A stretch of 62,732 nt of DNA from Opitutia bacterium. Its GTDB lineage: Bacteria; Verrucomicrobiota; Verrucomicrobiia; Opitutales; Opitutaceae. The stretch covers positions 1 to 62,732 of the forward strand of contig CANJLB010000022.1 of assembly GCA_947475065.1 (NCBI GenBank), given 5' to 3'. This document shows, one piece after another, positions 38,671-47,446 of this stretch. The first letter of the stretch is position 1. Each line of letters starts with the position of its first letter. The notes below the pieces were generated by a model that searched no databases, was not told the origin of the DNA, and saw only the letters and a program-made list of their open reading frames with translations. Both the position numbers and the translations under genes were made by a program.

Positions 38671-39669
38671 ATGAAAACGCCCCGCCCCGCCCCTGAAGTC
38701 CTCATCCTTGAGGCGCTGCTCGCCGCCGGCCCCGGCGGGCACGTCTCCGGCGTGGCGCTCGCCCGGCAGCTTGATGTGAGCCGCGTCGCCGTCTGGCAGC
38801 ACATGGAAAAATTGCGTGCCGCCGGCTTCGCGTTCGAGGGCGTGCGCGCCCGTGGCTACCGCCTCGCCGCCCAGCCCGCCGCGCTCAGCGCGCCGCTGAT
38901 TGCCGCCCATCTGCGCGGCCACGGCCGCGATTGCCCGCTCACGCTGCTCGACGAGGTGGACAGCACCAATGAGGAGGCCGCGCGCCAGCTCGCCGCCGGC
39001 CGCCCGGCGCCGTTCGCGATCCTTGCGCGCCGCCAGACCCAGGGCCGGGGCCGTCTCGGACGCGCCTGGCATAGCGCCGACAACGGCAACCTCTATGCCA
39101 GCTTCGCCTTCCGCCCCCGCCTCGCCCCGGTGCGGATGCAGACCTTCACCCTTTGGATGGGCGTCAACATTTGCGAGCTGGTCGCCAATTTCTGCCACGC
39201 CGCCCCCGGCCTCAAGTGGCCCAACGACCTGCTCTTTTCCGGCCGCAAGGCCGGCGGCATGCTCACCGAGGCACGCATGGATGCCGATGAAATCCGCGAC
39301 CTTGTCTTCGGCCTCGGCCTCAACGTCAACAGCCCCGCCGCCGCCTGGCCGCGTGAGCTGGCCGGCCGCGCCATCTCGCTCGCCGAGCACACCGGCGCCC
39401 CGCTCGACCTCAATCATCTGGCCGCCGCGCTCATCGGCCGCGTGCTCCTCGCCTACGACCGCTTCCTTGACGGCACCTTTGCCGAAACCTTCGCGGACCT
39501 TTGGAACACCTATGATGTCCTGCGCGGCCAGCCCGTGACGGTGCTGCAGGGTCCGGAGCGTGTGAGCGGCACCGCGCTCGGGATTGACGACGAGGGCGCA
39601 CTCGTCCTCCGCAACGCCAAGGGCCGGACCCACCGTTTTCGCGCCGGCGAGGTCACGCTGGAAAAATGA
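38671..39669 (+). CDS. birA: biotin--[acetyl-CoA-carboxylase] ligase / possible biotin repressor
   Basis: Activates biotin and attaches it to the carboxyl carrier protein. The 332-residue protein begins with a helix-turn-helix domain (VSGVALARQLDVSRVAVWQHMEKLRAAGF), so it may also repress biotin genes. The catalytic domain carries VDSTNEEAARQLAAG, RRQTQGRGRLGRAWHS with the biotinoyl-AMP loop, LKWPNDLLFSGRKAGGMLTEAR and GLGLNVN. The C-terminal SH3-like part is GQPVTVLQGPERVSGTALGIDDEGALVL. ATG 38671 directly precedes the HTH. No biotin genes are adjacent. Confidence 0.94.
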   Translation: MKTPRPAPEVLILEALLAAGPGGHVSGVALARQLDVSRVAVWQHMEKLRAAGFAFEGVRARGYRLAAQPAALSAPLIAAHLRGHGRDCPLTLLDEVDSTNEEAARQLAAGRPAPFAILARRQTQGRGRLGRAWHSADNGNLYASFAFRPRLAPVRMQTFTLWMGVNICELVANFCHAAPGLKWPNDLLFSGRKAGGMLTEARMDADEIRDLVFGLGLNVNSPAAAWPRELAGRAISLAEHTGAPLDLNHLAAALIGRVLLAYDRFLDGTFAETFADLWNTYDVLRGQPVTVLQGPERVSGTALGIDDEGALVLRNAKGRTHRFRAGEVTLEK

Positions 39670-39836
39670 CGGGCCGTCTCCGTCAGGTGCAAGCACCGGG
39701 CGATCGCGTCTTTCGTGCCGCCCCGGGAGGGGATGCGATCCAAATTCAGGCGGGCCGCCGAAACAAAAATCTCGTCAAGCCGCTCCTGCCCCGGCCATGA
39801 TTTGACGGCCTGCTCATGCGGGCGCCTCTGTTTTCC

Positions 39837-40814
39837 ATGAAACGCGCATTCATCACCGGCATCACCGGCCAGGACGGCTCCTATCTGGCGGAGCTGCTGC
39901 TGGCGCATGACTATGAGGTGCATGGGCTGGTGCACCGGCCCGACGCGCTGCCCGGCAGCAACATCGGCCATCTCGTCGGCGACCCCGCGCTGCTGAACAA
40001 GCGCCTGTTCCTGCACAACGGCTCGTTTGAGGACGCCACGCACCTGCGCCGGCTCATCAGCCGCGCCAAGCCGGACGAATTTTATCACCTCGCCGGCCAG
40101 TCCAGCCCGCGCATCAGCCTCGACCTGCCCGAAGCCACCGTGGACAGCGTGGGCATGGCGACGCTGCGCCTGCTCGAGATCATCCGCGACATCGCCTCCC
40201 CCACCAAATTTCTCTATGCCTCGAGCAGCGAAGTGTTCGGTTCGCCGCCCTATTCCCCGCAGGACGAACTGACACCGCTCAACCCCACCACCCCTTACGG
40301 CGCGGCCAAGGCCCTTTCCCAGCAGCTCGCGCGCATCTACCGCATCGCCTACCGCCTGCCAGCCTGCTCCGTCATCCTCTACAACCACGAGTCGCCCCGG
40401 CGCAGCAGCAACTTTGTCACGATGAAGATCGCCCGCGCCGTCGCCCGCATCAAGAAGGGCCGGCAGGCCGATCTCCATCTTGGCAGCCTCGCCGGCCAGC
40501 GCGACTGGGGCTGGGCGCCCGACTATGTGCGCGGGATGTGGCTCATGCTGCAGGCCGATCCGGTGGACGACTTTGTCCTCGCCTCGGGCCGCCTGCACAG
40601 CGTCAGCCAGCTGGTCGAGCGCGCCTTCGCAGTCGCGGGGCTGAACTGGCAGGACTACGTCAAGTTCGACGCCGCGCTCGTCACCTCGGTCGAGCCGGTG
40701 GCTTCCTGCGGCAACCCCGCCAAAGCCCGCCGTCTGCTTGGCTGGGAAAATACCGTTCCCTTCGACGAAATGATCTCCCGCCTTGTGTCGGCCGAACTGG
40801 ACCGGCTTAAGTAA
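39837..40814 (+). CDS. NAD-dependent epimerase/dehydratase, GDP-mannose 4,6-dehydratase paralogue
   Basis: A 325-residue SDR-type sugar-nucleotide enzyme. It opens with [19 protein letters not shown], has the SSS-EVFG catalytic Thr/Ser region (YASSSEVFGSPPYS), the PYGAAKALSQQLARIYR Tyr-Lys pair, and the NHESPRRSSNFVTMKIARA segment shared with Gmd. It is clearly related to the next gene but more divergent and shorter in the active-site loops, so it may be a GDP-4-keto-6-deoxymannose reductase (Rmd) or a second dehydratase. ATG 39837 is preferred over one seven codons upstream. A 15-bp gap separates it from the next gene. Confidence 0.82.
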   Translation: MKRAFITGITGQDGSYLAELLLAHDYEVHGLVHRPDALPGSNIGHLVGDPALLNKRLFLHNGSFEDATHLRRLISRAKPDEFYHLAGQSSPRISLDLPEATVDSVGMATLRLLEIIRDIASPTKFLYASSSEVFGSPPYSPQDELTPLNPTTPYGAAKALSQQLARIYRIAYRLPACSVILYNHESPRRSSNFVTMKIARAVARIKKGRQADLHLGSLAGQRDWGWAPDYVRGMWLMLQADPVDDFVLASGRLHSVSQLVERAFAVAGLNWQDYVKFDAALVTSVEPVASCGNPAKARRLLGWENTVPFDEMISRLVSAELDRLK

Positions 40815-40829
40815 TCAAGTAATTTTCCC

Positions 40830-41825
40830 ATGGCAAAAATCGCCCTCATCACCGGCATCACCGGCCAGGACGGCTCCTATCTGGCCGACCTCCTCATCGA
40901 AAAGGGCTACCACGTGCACGGCATCGTGCGCCGTTCGAGCAGCATGAACCGCGCGCGCATCGACCACCTCCAGCGCCACGAACACGGCGCGGATCAGCGT
41001 CTCTGGCTCCACTACGGCGACCTCGCCGACAGCGTTTCGCTCGTCAAGCTGCTTTATCAGCTCCAGCCGGACGAAATCTACAACCTGGCCGCGCAAAGTC
41101 ACGTCCGCGTGAGCTTTGACATCCCCGAATACACGGCCGACATCGTCGGCGTTGGCGCGGGGCGCATTCTCGAGGCCATCATTGAGAGCGGCATTGGCAA
41201 AAAGGTGCGCTTTTACCAGGCCTCGTCGTCGGAGATGTTCGGCAAGGTGCAGGCCGTGCCGCAGACGGAGACCACGCCGTTTTACCCGCGCTCGCCCTAC
41301 GCCTGCGCCAAACTCATGGCGCACTGGCTCACGATCAACTACCGCGAGTCCTACAACCTTTACGCCTGCTCCGGCATCCTGTTCAACCACGAGTCGCCCC
41401 GGCGCGGCGAAAGCTTCGTCACGCGCAAGATCACCATTGCCGCCGCGCGCATCAAGGCCGGACGGCAGAAGGATCTCTACCTCGGCAACCTCGATTCCAA
41501 GCGCGACTGGGGTTATGCCAAGGAATATGTCGAGGGCATGTGGCGCATGCTCCAGCAGGAGCAGCCCGGCGACTACGTTCTTGCCACCAACGAAACCCAC
41601 ACCATCCGGGATTTCCTCGACGCCGCCTTCTCCCGCCTGAACCTCGACTGGCACGACCATGTGAAGTTTGACGAGCGCCTCCTGCGTCCCGCCGAGGTGG
41701 ATCTGCTCATCGGCGACTACGCCAAGGCCAAACGCGAGCTTGGCTGGGAGCCGCAGACGCGCATGCAGGCGCTCGCCGAACTCATGGTGGATGCCGACCG
41801 CGCGGCACTGTCTGGCACGTCCTGA
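40830..41825 (+). CDS. gmd: GDP-mannose 4,6-dehydratase
   Basis: Converts GDP-D-mannose to GDP-4-keto-6-deoxy-D-mannose, the precursor of GDP-rhamnose, GDP-fucose and GDP-perosamine. Motifs: [56 protein letters not shown], the catalytic [13 protein letters not shown], the [20 protein letters not shown] Tyr-Lys pair, [21 protein letters not shown], and [21 protein letters not shown]. The 331-residue length is close to the family norm. It forms a two-gene unit with the preceding paralogue and begins the polysaccharide locus. Confidence 0.95.
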   Translation: MAKIALITGITGQDGSYLADLLIEKGYHVHGIVRRSSSMNRARIDHLQRHEHGADQRLWLHYGDLADSVSLVKLLYQLQPDEIYNLAAQSHVRVSFDIPEYTADIVGVGAGRILEAIIESGIGKKVRFYQASSSEMFGKVQAVPQTETTPFYPRSPYACAKLMAHWLTINYRESYNLYACSGILFNHESPRRGESFVTRKITIAAARIKAGRQKDLYLGNLDSKRDWGYAKEYVEGMWRMLQQEQPGDYVLATNETHTIRDFLDAAFSRLNLDWHDHVKFDERLLRPAEVDLLIGDYAKAKRELGWEPQTRMQALAELMVDADRAALSGTS

Positions 41826-41861
41826 CCAGACAACGGGGGGCAAACTTCCCGCGTCCGGCAC

Positions 41862-42977
41862 TCACGCCCCGTGCGTGAGCCGCCTGTAGAAACGGTTGTA
41901 GGCCCACACCGGCCCGACGAGCAACCGCCACGCGGCGCGGCGGGCCGAACGGCCTTCGACCGGACGCACACGCGCACGCCAATCGGCAAAAGCCGCCGCA
42001 TAGCACGCCGGCCGATGCGCAGCGGCCACGCCAGCCAGTTCGGCGCGCAGTTCCGCCGCCTCCGCCAGCCCCATCCTTTCGAGTGCCACCAGCCGCACCA
42101 GCAGCCCCTCCAAGTCGCCCGGACGATACAGGCACGCACGCGCAGCCCTCGGCGGCAGCTCCCGCCCCGCGTGAAAATCAGGATAGAGCGGCAGGCACCC
42201 CGCCGCGATGCCCTCAAGCAGCGCGAGCGACTGCCCCTCGTAGTCGCTGAGCGAGACGAGGTATTTCCAGCCCTGCATCACGGCCACCAGCCCCGCGCCC
42301 TCGCGCCAGCCATGGAAAAGCACCCGCGGATGCCCGCCGATTTGCTCGGCCAGCCAGGCCCGGTCCGGCCCGTCGCCCAGCAATTCGAGCCGGTAATCCA
42401 GCCCCGCGCGATCCAAGCGCGCCAGCGTCTCCGGCAAACGATCCACCCGCTTCTGCGCGCGCGCTATCCGCCCGCACACACCGAGCACACATGTGGCCGG
42501 CGGCGTCGCCGGAGCCTGAAACCAGTCCTCGACCGGGTAGGGCACCCACGCTGAGTTGTCCCGCAGTTCCGCCGGCACCGTGCGCAGCACGGCCTCATGC
42601 ATGGGCGCGCTGACCGACAGAAACCCATCGAGAAACCGGCTGTAGTGGCGCACATACCGCTCGAAGTGTGGAAAAAAATTATGCAGATAACCGATGCGCT
42701 CCTCCGCCCGGTCCGCCCCGGCCATCACATCGGCCCCCCAGCAATTGTAGTAAAGGCTCACCCCTGGCGGCCCCCCGCGCCGCGCGCCCGCCAGCCGCCG
42801 CCGGAGCCAGCCCATCGGAACGTGGATGCCCGACCCAGGGGCGTTGCTGTCACCCTCCGGCAAGCGCAGCAAATTCAGCGTCTGCCCGGCCCCGTCCGCC
42901 GCGTGCAGGCGCAGCACCTTGTCCATCCCGCCCCGGAACGGCGGGTATTTTGAGAGGTGCAGGGTGGTGGAACGCAT
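41862..42977 (-). CDS. glycosyltransferase, GT4-like
   Basis: A 371-residue GT-B glycosyltransferase. The C-terminal half has VCGRIARAQKRVDRLPETL, LELLGDGPDRAWLAE and the E-x7-E motif in SLSDYEGQSLALLEGIAAGCLPLYPD, which binds the sugar nucleotide. The N-terminal half lacks the usual Gly-rich loop but has a GVSLYYNCWGADVM segment and IGYLHNFFPHF. The substrate cannot be read. It runs opposite to the gmd pair and is followed, in the same direction, by the GT8-like gene upstream (43086-44063). A perfect 7-bp inverted repeat (CTCACGC/GCGTGAG, 41861-41879) overlaps its stop. Confidence 0.85.
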   Translation of the reverse strand: MRSTTLHLSKYPPFRGGMDKVLRLHAADGAGQTLNLLRLPEGDSNAPGSGIHVPMGWLRRRLAGARRGGPPGVSLYYNCWGADVMAGADRAEERIGYLHNFFPHFERYVRHYSRFLDGFLSVSAPMHEAVLRTVPAELRDNSAWVPYPVEDWFQAPATPPATCVLGVCGRIARAQKRVDRLPETLARLDRAGLDYRLELLGDGPDRAWLAEQIGGHPRVLFHGWREGAGLVAVMQGWKYLVSLSDYEGQSLALLEGIAAGCLPLYPDFHAGRELPPRAARACLYRPGDLEGLLVRLVALERMGLAEAAELRAELAGVAAAHRPACYAAAFADWRARVRPVEGRSARRAAWRLLVGPVWAYNRFYRRLTHGA

Positions 42978-43085
42978 GGGCGGCTCCCCCGCAGCGCAGC
43001 CCGCCGCGGCCCCCGACGCAACCCCCTATGCGCCGCCCCCCGCAGCACCAGCACGGTCGCACGGCCGATGTCCCGAAGGGCACGG

Positions 43086-44063
43086 CTACCCAGCGCCGGG
43101 TTTTGTCTTTCTTGGCGCGAGACCGACACGTTGGCGGAGGGATTCCAGCCGCCGGCCCCGCAGCCACAGCAGGTCGCTGGAACTGAGTTTTTTCTTCCGG
43201 CTCACCCAGCGTAGCATCCAGCCGTCCAGCCAGTTTTCCCGCCGCCAGGGCAGCGCAAGCGCGGCGAGGCGCAGCACTTCGCTGTGATCGCGCTCCTGGC
43301 GCAGGGCGAGCCGCTCCGCCGCAGACTGCAGCACATTGGCGGACGGCCCCTGGTTTGAGCCGTAGTAATGCCAGACCACCGCGTCCCGTGCAACGGAGGG
43401 GTTGGCGCAAAACTGGGCGTTGAACCGGTGCGGCAGCACCGCGAGCGCCGGGCCGGTCGCGCACAGGGCGGCATTGAACGCCGGCTGATCCCGGCTGCGG
43501 CCCAGACGGGCGCAGGCCTCAAGCCAGAGGTGGTGCCAGCGTTCGGCGAATGCACGGGCTGCCGCCGTGTCGTTGAGGAACACCACGCCCGCATTGAGAT
43601 AGTGTCCCGGGCCTGTCTGCCAGCCCAGCTCGGCGAGCGTCTCCCGGTCGCCTTGCCAGACTTGGCGGCGGCCATCATCCATTGAGTGGTTGGGCGTCCC
43701 GGCCACGTCGGCTTGCAGCGCAAACACCTCCGTCAGACTGCCCCGGACAAATGTGTCGGAGTCCAAATAAAGAAATGGCCCGGTCAAATTTTGCCGCAGG
43801 GTGGTTTTGAGGAAACGGTTCCGAAACTGCGCGTCGCCTGGCGGGGTGCTCCAGCCCGCCACCTCGTCGGCCTCGACAAGCAGTTGGTTGCCCGCCTGCG
43901 CCAGTGCCTTGTGGGAACGGTCGTCGCAAACCACCGCCACCACACAGCCGGGATTGCTGAGCCGTAGCGACGCGATGGACAGGCGCGTCATCGCCGCGTG
44001 GATGTCGCCGCCATCGCTGGTGACCGCATAGACGACGCGGCCTGGATTTGGGCTCTGGCTCAT
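43086..44063 (-). CDS. glycosyltransferase, GT8-like nucleotide-sugar transferase
   Basis: A 325-residue GT-A protein. The N-terminus (VVYAVTSDGGDIHAAMTRLSI), the DxD metal motif in GPFLYLDSDTFVRGSL and the downstream YLNAGVVFLNDTAAARAF are typical of family 8. DQPAFNAAL and HRFNAQFC support a retaining GT8 fold. A basic C-terminus with RRENWLDGWMLRWVSRKKK may bind the membrane. ATG 44063 is preferred over one fifteen codons upstream. With the GT4 gene downstream it forms a minus-strand pair divergent from the exporter genes. Confidence 0.82.
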   Translation of the reverse strand: MSQSPNPGRVVYAVTSDGGDIHAAMTRLSIASLRLSNPGCVVAVVCDDRSHKALAQAGNQLLVEADEVAGWSTPPGDAQFRNRFLKTTLRQNLTGPFLYLDSDTFVRGSLTEVFALQADVAGTPNHSMDDGRRQVWQGDRETLAELGWQTGPGHYLNAGVVFLNDTAAARAFAERWHHLWLEACARLGRSRDQPAFNAALCATGPALAVLPHRFNAQFCANPSVARDAVVWHYYGSNQGPSANVLQSAAERLALRQERDHSEVLRLAALALPWRRENWLDGWMLRWVSRKKKLSSSDLLWLRGRRLESLRQRVGLAPRKTKPGAG

Positions 44064-44755
44064 GGGGAATCCGAAAGGGGGCGTAAAACCGGGCAAAAGT
44101 GGAGCCAATTTTTCCGGGCCTTTCCTGCTGGCGCAAGGCGAGGGCGGAAGGGTGTAACAAGAAGTGATGTCAGTGGCGTGAAGCGGCCGGGCGGCCAGGG
44201 CAGAGTGTGGTAAAGGGGAGGTTTGGAACCAAACTCACCGCAAACGTTGGTGGAACGACTGGCCAAGCATCCGGCGTTGTGCGCGCAGATGGCGGCGCTG
44301 CCCGACGGGGTGGAAGACCGGGCGGGTACGCTCGGCACGGCGGACGAGGCGGAGGGCGCGCTGGTCGTCCGGTTGCGCCAGCTCGGGAGGCGGGGCTGGC
44401 CGGCGTGGGGCTGCGCGCATCTCACGGCCGTCGCGATCCACACCGGCCTGCCTGATCGGCTCCGGGCTGATCGGAAAGCTCTCATCGCCACGTTCTGCAG
44501 GCGCGGCTCAAGCTGCCGGCGCGTGCTGGACCGAATCCAACACCCACGCCAGGCCCAGCTCCGCGTCTGCCGCACCAACCACCACCGAGAGGCCTGCTGG
44601 CAAAACTGACATCACCTCCAGTTACACCTCAGCACAGTCGCACGGCAGCGGATGTTTCCAAGGTCTGCCCTGCTTTTCCACGCCAGCCAGCCCCAGCTTG
44701 ACGCCGCCACCGCAGTTCGGCGTCATGCCGAAACCTTTTCCGCCACCGCCAGCCC
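44064..44755. other. 692-bp intergenic region
   Basis: The gap between the GT8-like gene and the ABC-2 permease gene holds only a degenerate ORF at 44223-44609, annotated separately. No tRNA, CRISPR or strong terminator is recognisable. This divergent spacer presumably contains promoters for both directions, but none is clear enough to place. Confidence 0.5.
44223..44609 (+). pseudogene. possible remnant of a transposase-related ORF
   Basis: A 128-residue frame of which the first 60 residues (QTLVERLAKHPALCAQMAAL, then TADEAEGALVVRLRQLGRR) look like the helical N-terminus I associate with some transposase families, with an acidic AEEA-like box and an LRQLGR helix. After that the sequence becomes low-quality, Arg/Cys-rich and lacks any catalytic DDE core. 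It is best read as a decayed fragment. The name is tentative, and a chance ORF cannot be excluded. Confidence 0.3.
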
Positions 44756-45538
44756 ATGCCGCCCGCCATCATAAATTTTTCCCGCCACTGCAACATCGTC
44801 TTTTACCGCGCGCTCGCGGGCGTCAAGGCGGAGAGCCGGCAGAACTATCTCGGTTATTTTTGGTATCTGCTCGAGCCCGTGCTCAGCACCGTCATCCTGT
44901 ACCTCGCCTTCTCCAAGGTCATGAACCGCGGCGGCGCCGACTATGTTATGTTCCTGCTCGTCGGCCTCACCACCTGGCAGTGGTATGAAGGCGCCTGCCT
45001 GCAGGCCGCCGTGTCGCTCAAGGCCAAGCTGCATATTCTCCAGCATTTCGACCTGCCGAAGTTTCTGTTCCCCCTCGTCTCCGTGCTGGTCAGCACGTGG
45101 AAATTTTTCTGCGTGACGGGCGTGGTGGTGACGAGCCTTATGGTGATCGGCCATCGGCCGGGCCTGAACTACCTCTCCCTGCCGGCCATCTTCGGGTGCG
45201 AACTGCTGCTGATCCTGAGCGTGGCGGTCCCGCTTGCCGTGATTGTGACGTATGTCAACGACGCCATGACCCTGGCCACCTCGTCCTTCCGCATCCTGTT
45301 TTTTGTGAGCGGCATTTTTTTCGACACCGACAAGGTGCCCGAGGCGCAGCGCGTCTGGTTTTACGCCAATCCCATCGCGGGCATCATCGAGTCGTTCCGC
45401 AACGTCCTCCTGAAGGACCTGCCGCCCAACTGGCCGGTCCTGCTGCGCGGCGCGGGGCAGAGCGCCATCATTCTCGCGCTGGGCCTCTGGCTGTGCCATC
45501 ACGTCAACCGCCGGATCATGAAACATGTCGCACCCTGA
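44756..45538 (+). CDS. ABC-2 type polysaccharide export permease (Wzm-like)
   Basis: A 260-residue inner-membrane protein with six hydrophobic helices that exports lipid-linked glycan together with the ATPase encoded next. The N-terminal amphipathic region (VFYRALAGVKAESRQNYLGYFWYLLEPVLSTVILYLAF) and the central LVGLTTWQWYEGACLQAA and FRILFFVSGIFFDTDKVPEAQRVWFYANPIAGIIESFRNVLL segments match the Wzm/TagG class of O-antigen, capsule and teichoic-acid exporters. ATG 44756 is used. Its stop lies 14 bp inside the ATPase gene, a strong sign of co-translation. Confidence 0.9.
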   Translation: MPPAIINFSRHCNIVFYRALAGVKAESRQNYLGYFWYLLEPVLSTVILYLAFSKVMNRGGADYVMFLLVGLTTWQWYEGACLQAAVSLKAKLHILQHFDLPKFLFPLVSVLVSTWKFFCVTGVVVTSLMVIGHRPGLNYLSLPAIFGCELLLILSVAVPLAVIVTYVNDAMTLATSSFRILFFVSGIFFDTDKVPEAQRVWFYANPIAGIIESFRNVLLKDLPPNWPVLLRGAGQSAIILALGLWLCHHVNRRIMKHVAP

Positions 45539-46247
45539 GCCCGTTCCCCTGATCTCGCTGCGTCATGTCGGGCTGGCCTACGCCAACCCCCTGACGCGGT
45601 TTGCCCCCGCCAAGGACGGACGGGTCCACGCCTTGCACGACGTGAGCTTCGACGTGTTCGAGGGGGACAAGCTCGGGATCATCGGCCGCAACGGCAGCGG
45701 CAAGAGCACGCTGATGCGCATCCTGGCCCGCATCTACGATCCCGACGCCGGCAGCGTGCATTTTACCAGGAAAATCCACCTCCAGATGCTGTCGCTCGGG
45801 GTGGGCTTCGAGGGCACGCTGACCGGACGGGAAAACGCCGTGCTCAACGGCATGCTGCTCGGCAAAAGCCGGGCGCATATGCTGGGCCGGCTGGAAAGCA
45901 TCAAGGAGTTCTCGGAGCTGGGCGATTTCTTTGAGATGCCCGTCGCCACCTACTCCTCCGGCATGGTGCTGCGGCTCGGGTTTTCGGTCGCGATGGAAAC
46001 GGACCCCGACGTCCTGCTGATTGACGAGGTGCTGGGCGTCGGCGACGCCTCCTTTGCCCGCAAGTCGCAGGACGCCCTCGTGGCACGGTTCTCCTCCCGC
46101 CTCACGGTCATCATGATTTCCCACGATCCCGGTGTCATCAGCAAGTTTTGCAACCGGGCGGTTTGGATCGAGCAGGGTCGGACCAAAATGGACGGCCTGC
46201 CCGTGGAGGTCGCCGCCGCCTATTTGCAGGCCAGCAATGGCGGCTGA
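45525..46247 (+). CDS. polysaccharide ABC exporter ATP-binding protein (Wzt-like, short form)
   Basis: A 240-residue ATPase partner of the Wzm-like permease. Walker A is LGIIGRNGSGKSTLMRIL, the signature is ATYSSGMVLRLGFSVAM, Walker B is VLLIDEVLGVGDASF, and the switch His is in MISHDPGVI. The family-specific LSLGVGFEGTLTGRENAVLNGMLLGKSR motif is present. It ends soon after the switch region and so lacks the C-terminal carbohydrate-binding domain of some Wzt proteins, suggesting export does not depend on recognition of a capped chain end. Overlap with the permease gene supports one transcript. Confidence 0.92.
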   Translation: MSHPEPVPLISLRHVGLAYANPLTRFAPAKDGRVHALHDVSFDVFEGDKLGIIGRNGSGKSTLMRILARIYDPDAGSVHFTRKIHLQMLSLGVGFEGTLTGRENAVLNGMLLGKSRAHMLGRLESIKEFSELGDFFEMPVATYSSGMVLRLGFSVAMETDPDVLLIDEVLGVGDASFARKSQDALVARFSSRLTVIMISHDPGVISKFCNRAVWIEQGRTKMDGLPVEVAAAYLQASNGG

Positions 46248-46293
46248 TCCGGCGTGACTTGCCCCGTCACGCCCCTGATGCCAATTTTCTCCC

Positions 46294-47352
46294 ATGCCGA
46301 AAATCCTCCTCGTCACCGGTTCCTCGGGCCTCATCGGCTCGGAGGTCTGCGTCCATTTCGCCTCGCTGGGCTACACCGTGCACGGTGTGGACAACAATCA
46401 GCGGGCCGTTTTTTTCGGCCCGCCGGGCGACACCCGCTGGAACCAGCGGCGGCTTGCCGCCGATCTGAAGGGCTTCGTTCACCACGAACTCGACATCCGC
46501 GACCGCGCCGGTGTCCTCGCCCTCGTCAGGTCGGTCAGGCCCTCGGTCATCGTCCACACCGCCGCGCAACCTTCGCACGACCGTGCCGCGGCCATCCCTT
46601 TCGACGATTTCGACACCAATGCCGTTGGCACGCTCAACTTTCTGGAGGCCGCCCGGCAGGCCTGTCCCGAGTCACCCTTCGTGCACATGAGCACGAACAA
46701 AGTCTATGGCGACGCGCCCAATTCGATCCAGCTGACCGAGCTCGCCACCCGCTGGGACTACGCCGATCCCGCCTACGCCCACGGCATCCCGGAGACTTTC
46801 ACCATTGACCAGTCCAAGCACTCGCTCTTCGGCGCCTCAAAAGTCGCCGCCGACGTGATGGTGCAGGAATACGGCCGCTATTTCAACCTGCCGACCTGCG
46901 CCCTGCGCGGCGGCTGTCTCACGGGACCCCATCACAGCGGCGTGGAGCTGCACGGCTTTCTTTCCTACCTTGTAAAGTGCAACCTGGAAGGGAAGGAATA
47001 CCGCGTCTTCGGCTACAAGGGCAAGCAGGTGCGCGACAACATCCACTCGCTGGACGTCGCGCGCTTCATGGCGGCGTTCGTCGCCAGCCCGCGCGCGGGC
47101 GAGGTTTACAACCTCGGTGGCGGCAAGGCCAACAGCACGTCCATCCTTGAAGCTTTCAAGCTCGTGGAGAAGTTCTCCGGCCGGGCGCAGGTTCATGCCT
47201 ACGTGGACCAGAACCGCGCCGGCGACCATATCTGCTACTACTCCGACCTGCGGAAGATGCGCGCCCACTATCCGGCGTGGGACCTCACGCAATCGCTTGA
47301 GGAAACAATCCGCCAGATTGTTGAGGCATGGAAAAAGCGTTCGGCCACCTGA
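46294..47352 (+). CDS. NAD-dependent epimerase, CDP-paratose 2-epimerase-like
   Basis: A 352-residue SDR sugar-nucleotide enzyme. The Rossmann motif is [19 protein letters not shown], followed by [16 protein letters not shown], the catalytic [11 protein letters not shown], and [24 protein letters not shown] with its Lys. The [20 protein letters not shown] segment matches CDP-paratose 2-epimerase (RfbE/Tyv), which makes CDP-tyvelose. No other CDP-dideoxyhexose gene is present here, so the actual substrate may be another CDP or UDP sugar. It follows the exporter ATPase by 46 bp. Confidence 0.85.
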   Translation: MPKILLVTGSSGLIGSEVCVHFASLGYTVHGVDNNQRAVFFGPPGDTRWNQRRLAADLKGFVHHELDIRDRAGVLALVRSVRPSVIVHTAAQPSHDRAAAIPFDDFDTNAVGTLNFLEAARQACPESPFVHMSTNKVYGDAPNSIQLTELATRWDYADPAYAHGIPETFTIDQSKHSLFGASKVAADVMVQEYGRYFNLPTCALRGGCLTGPHHSGVELHGFLSYLVKCNLEGKEYRVFGYKGKQVRDNIHSLDVARFMAAFVASPRAGEVYNLGGGKANSTSILEAFKLVEKFSGRAQVHAYVDQNRAGDHICYYSDLRKMRAHYPAWDLTQSLEETIRQIVEAWKKRSAT

Positions 47353-47446
47353 CGGATTTTGGCCCCTCAAGCCCGGCATAGGCACACCTTAATCCGCTTG
47401 CTTCGGAGTCCGTTTTTCACGTTTCCTGCAGCTCCCCTTCCCCTCC

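Noticed and set aside
41861-41879. Terminator at the end of the GT4 gene
   Set aside because: The 7-bp stem CTCACGC/GCGTGAG is real but overlaps the stop codon and has no T-run in either direction.
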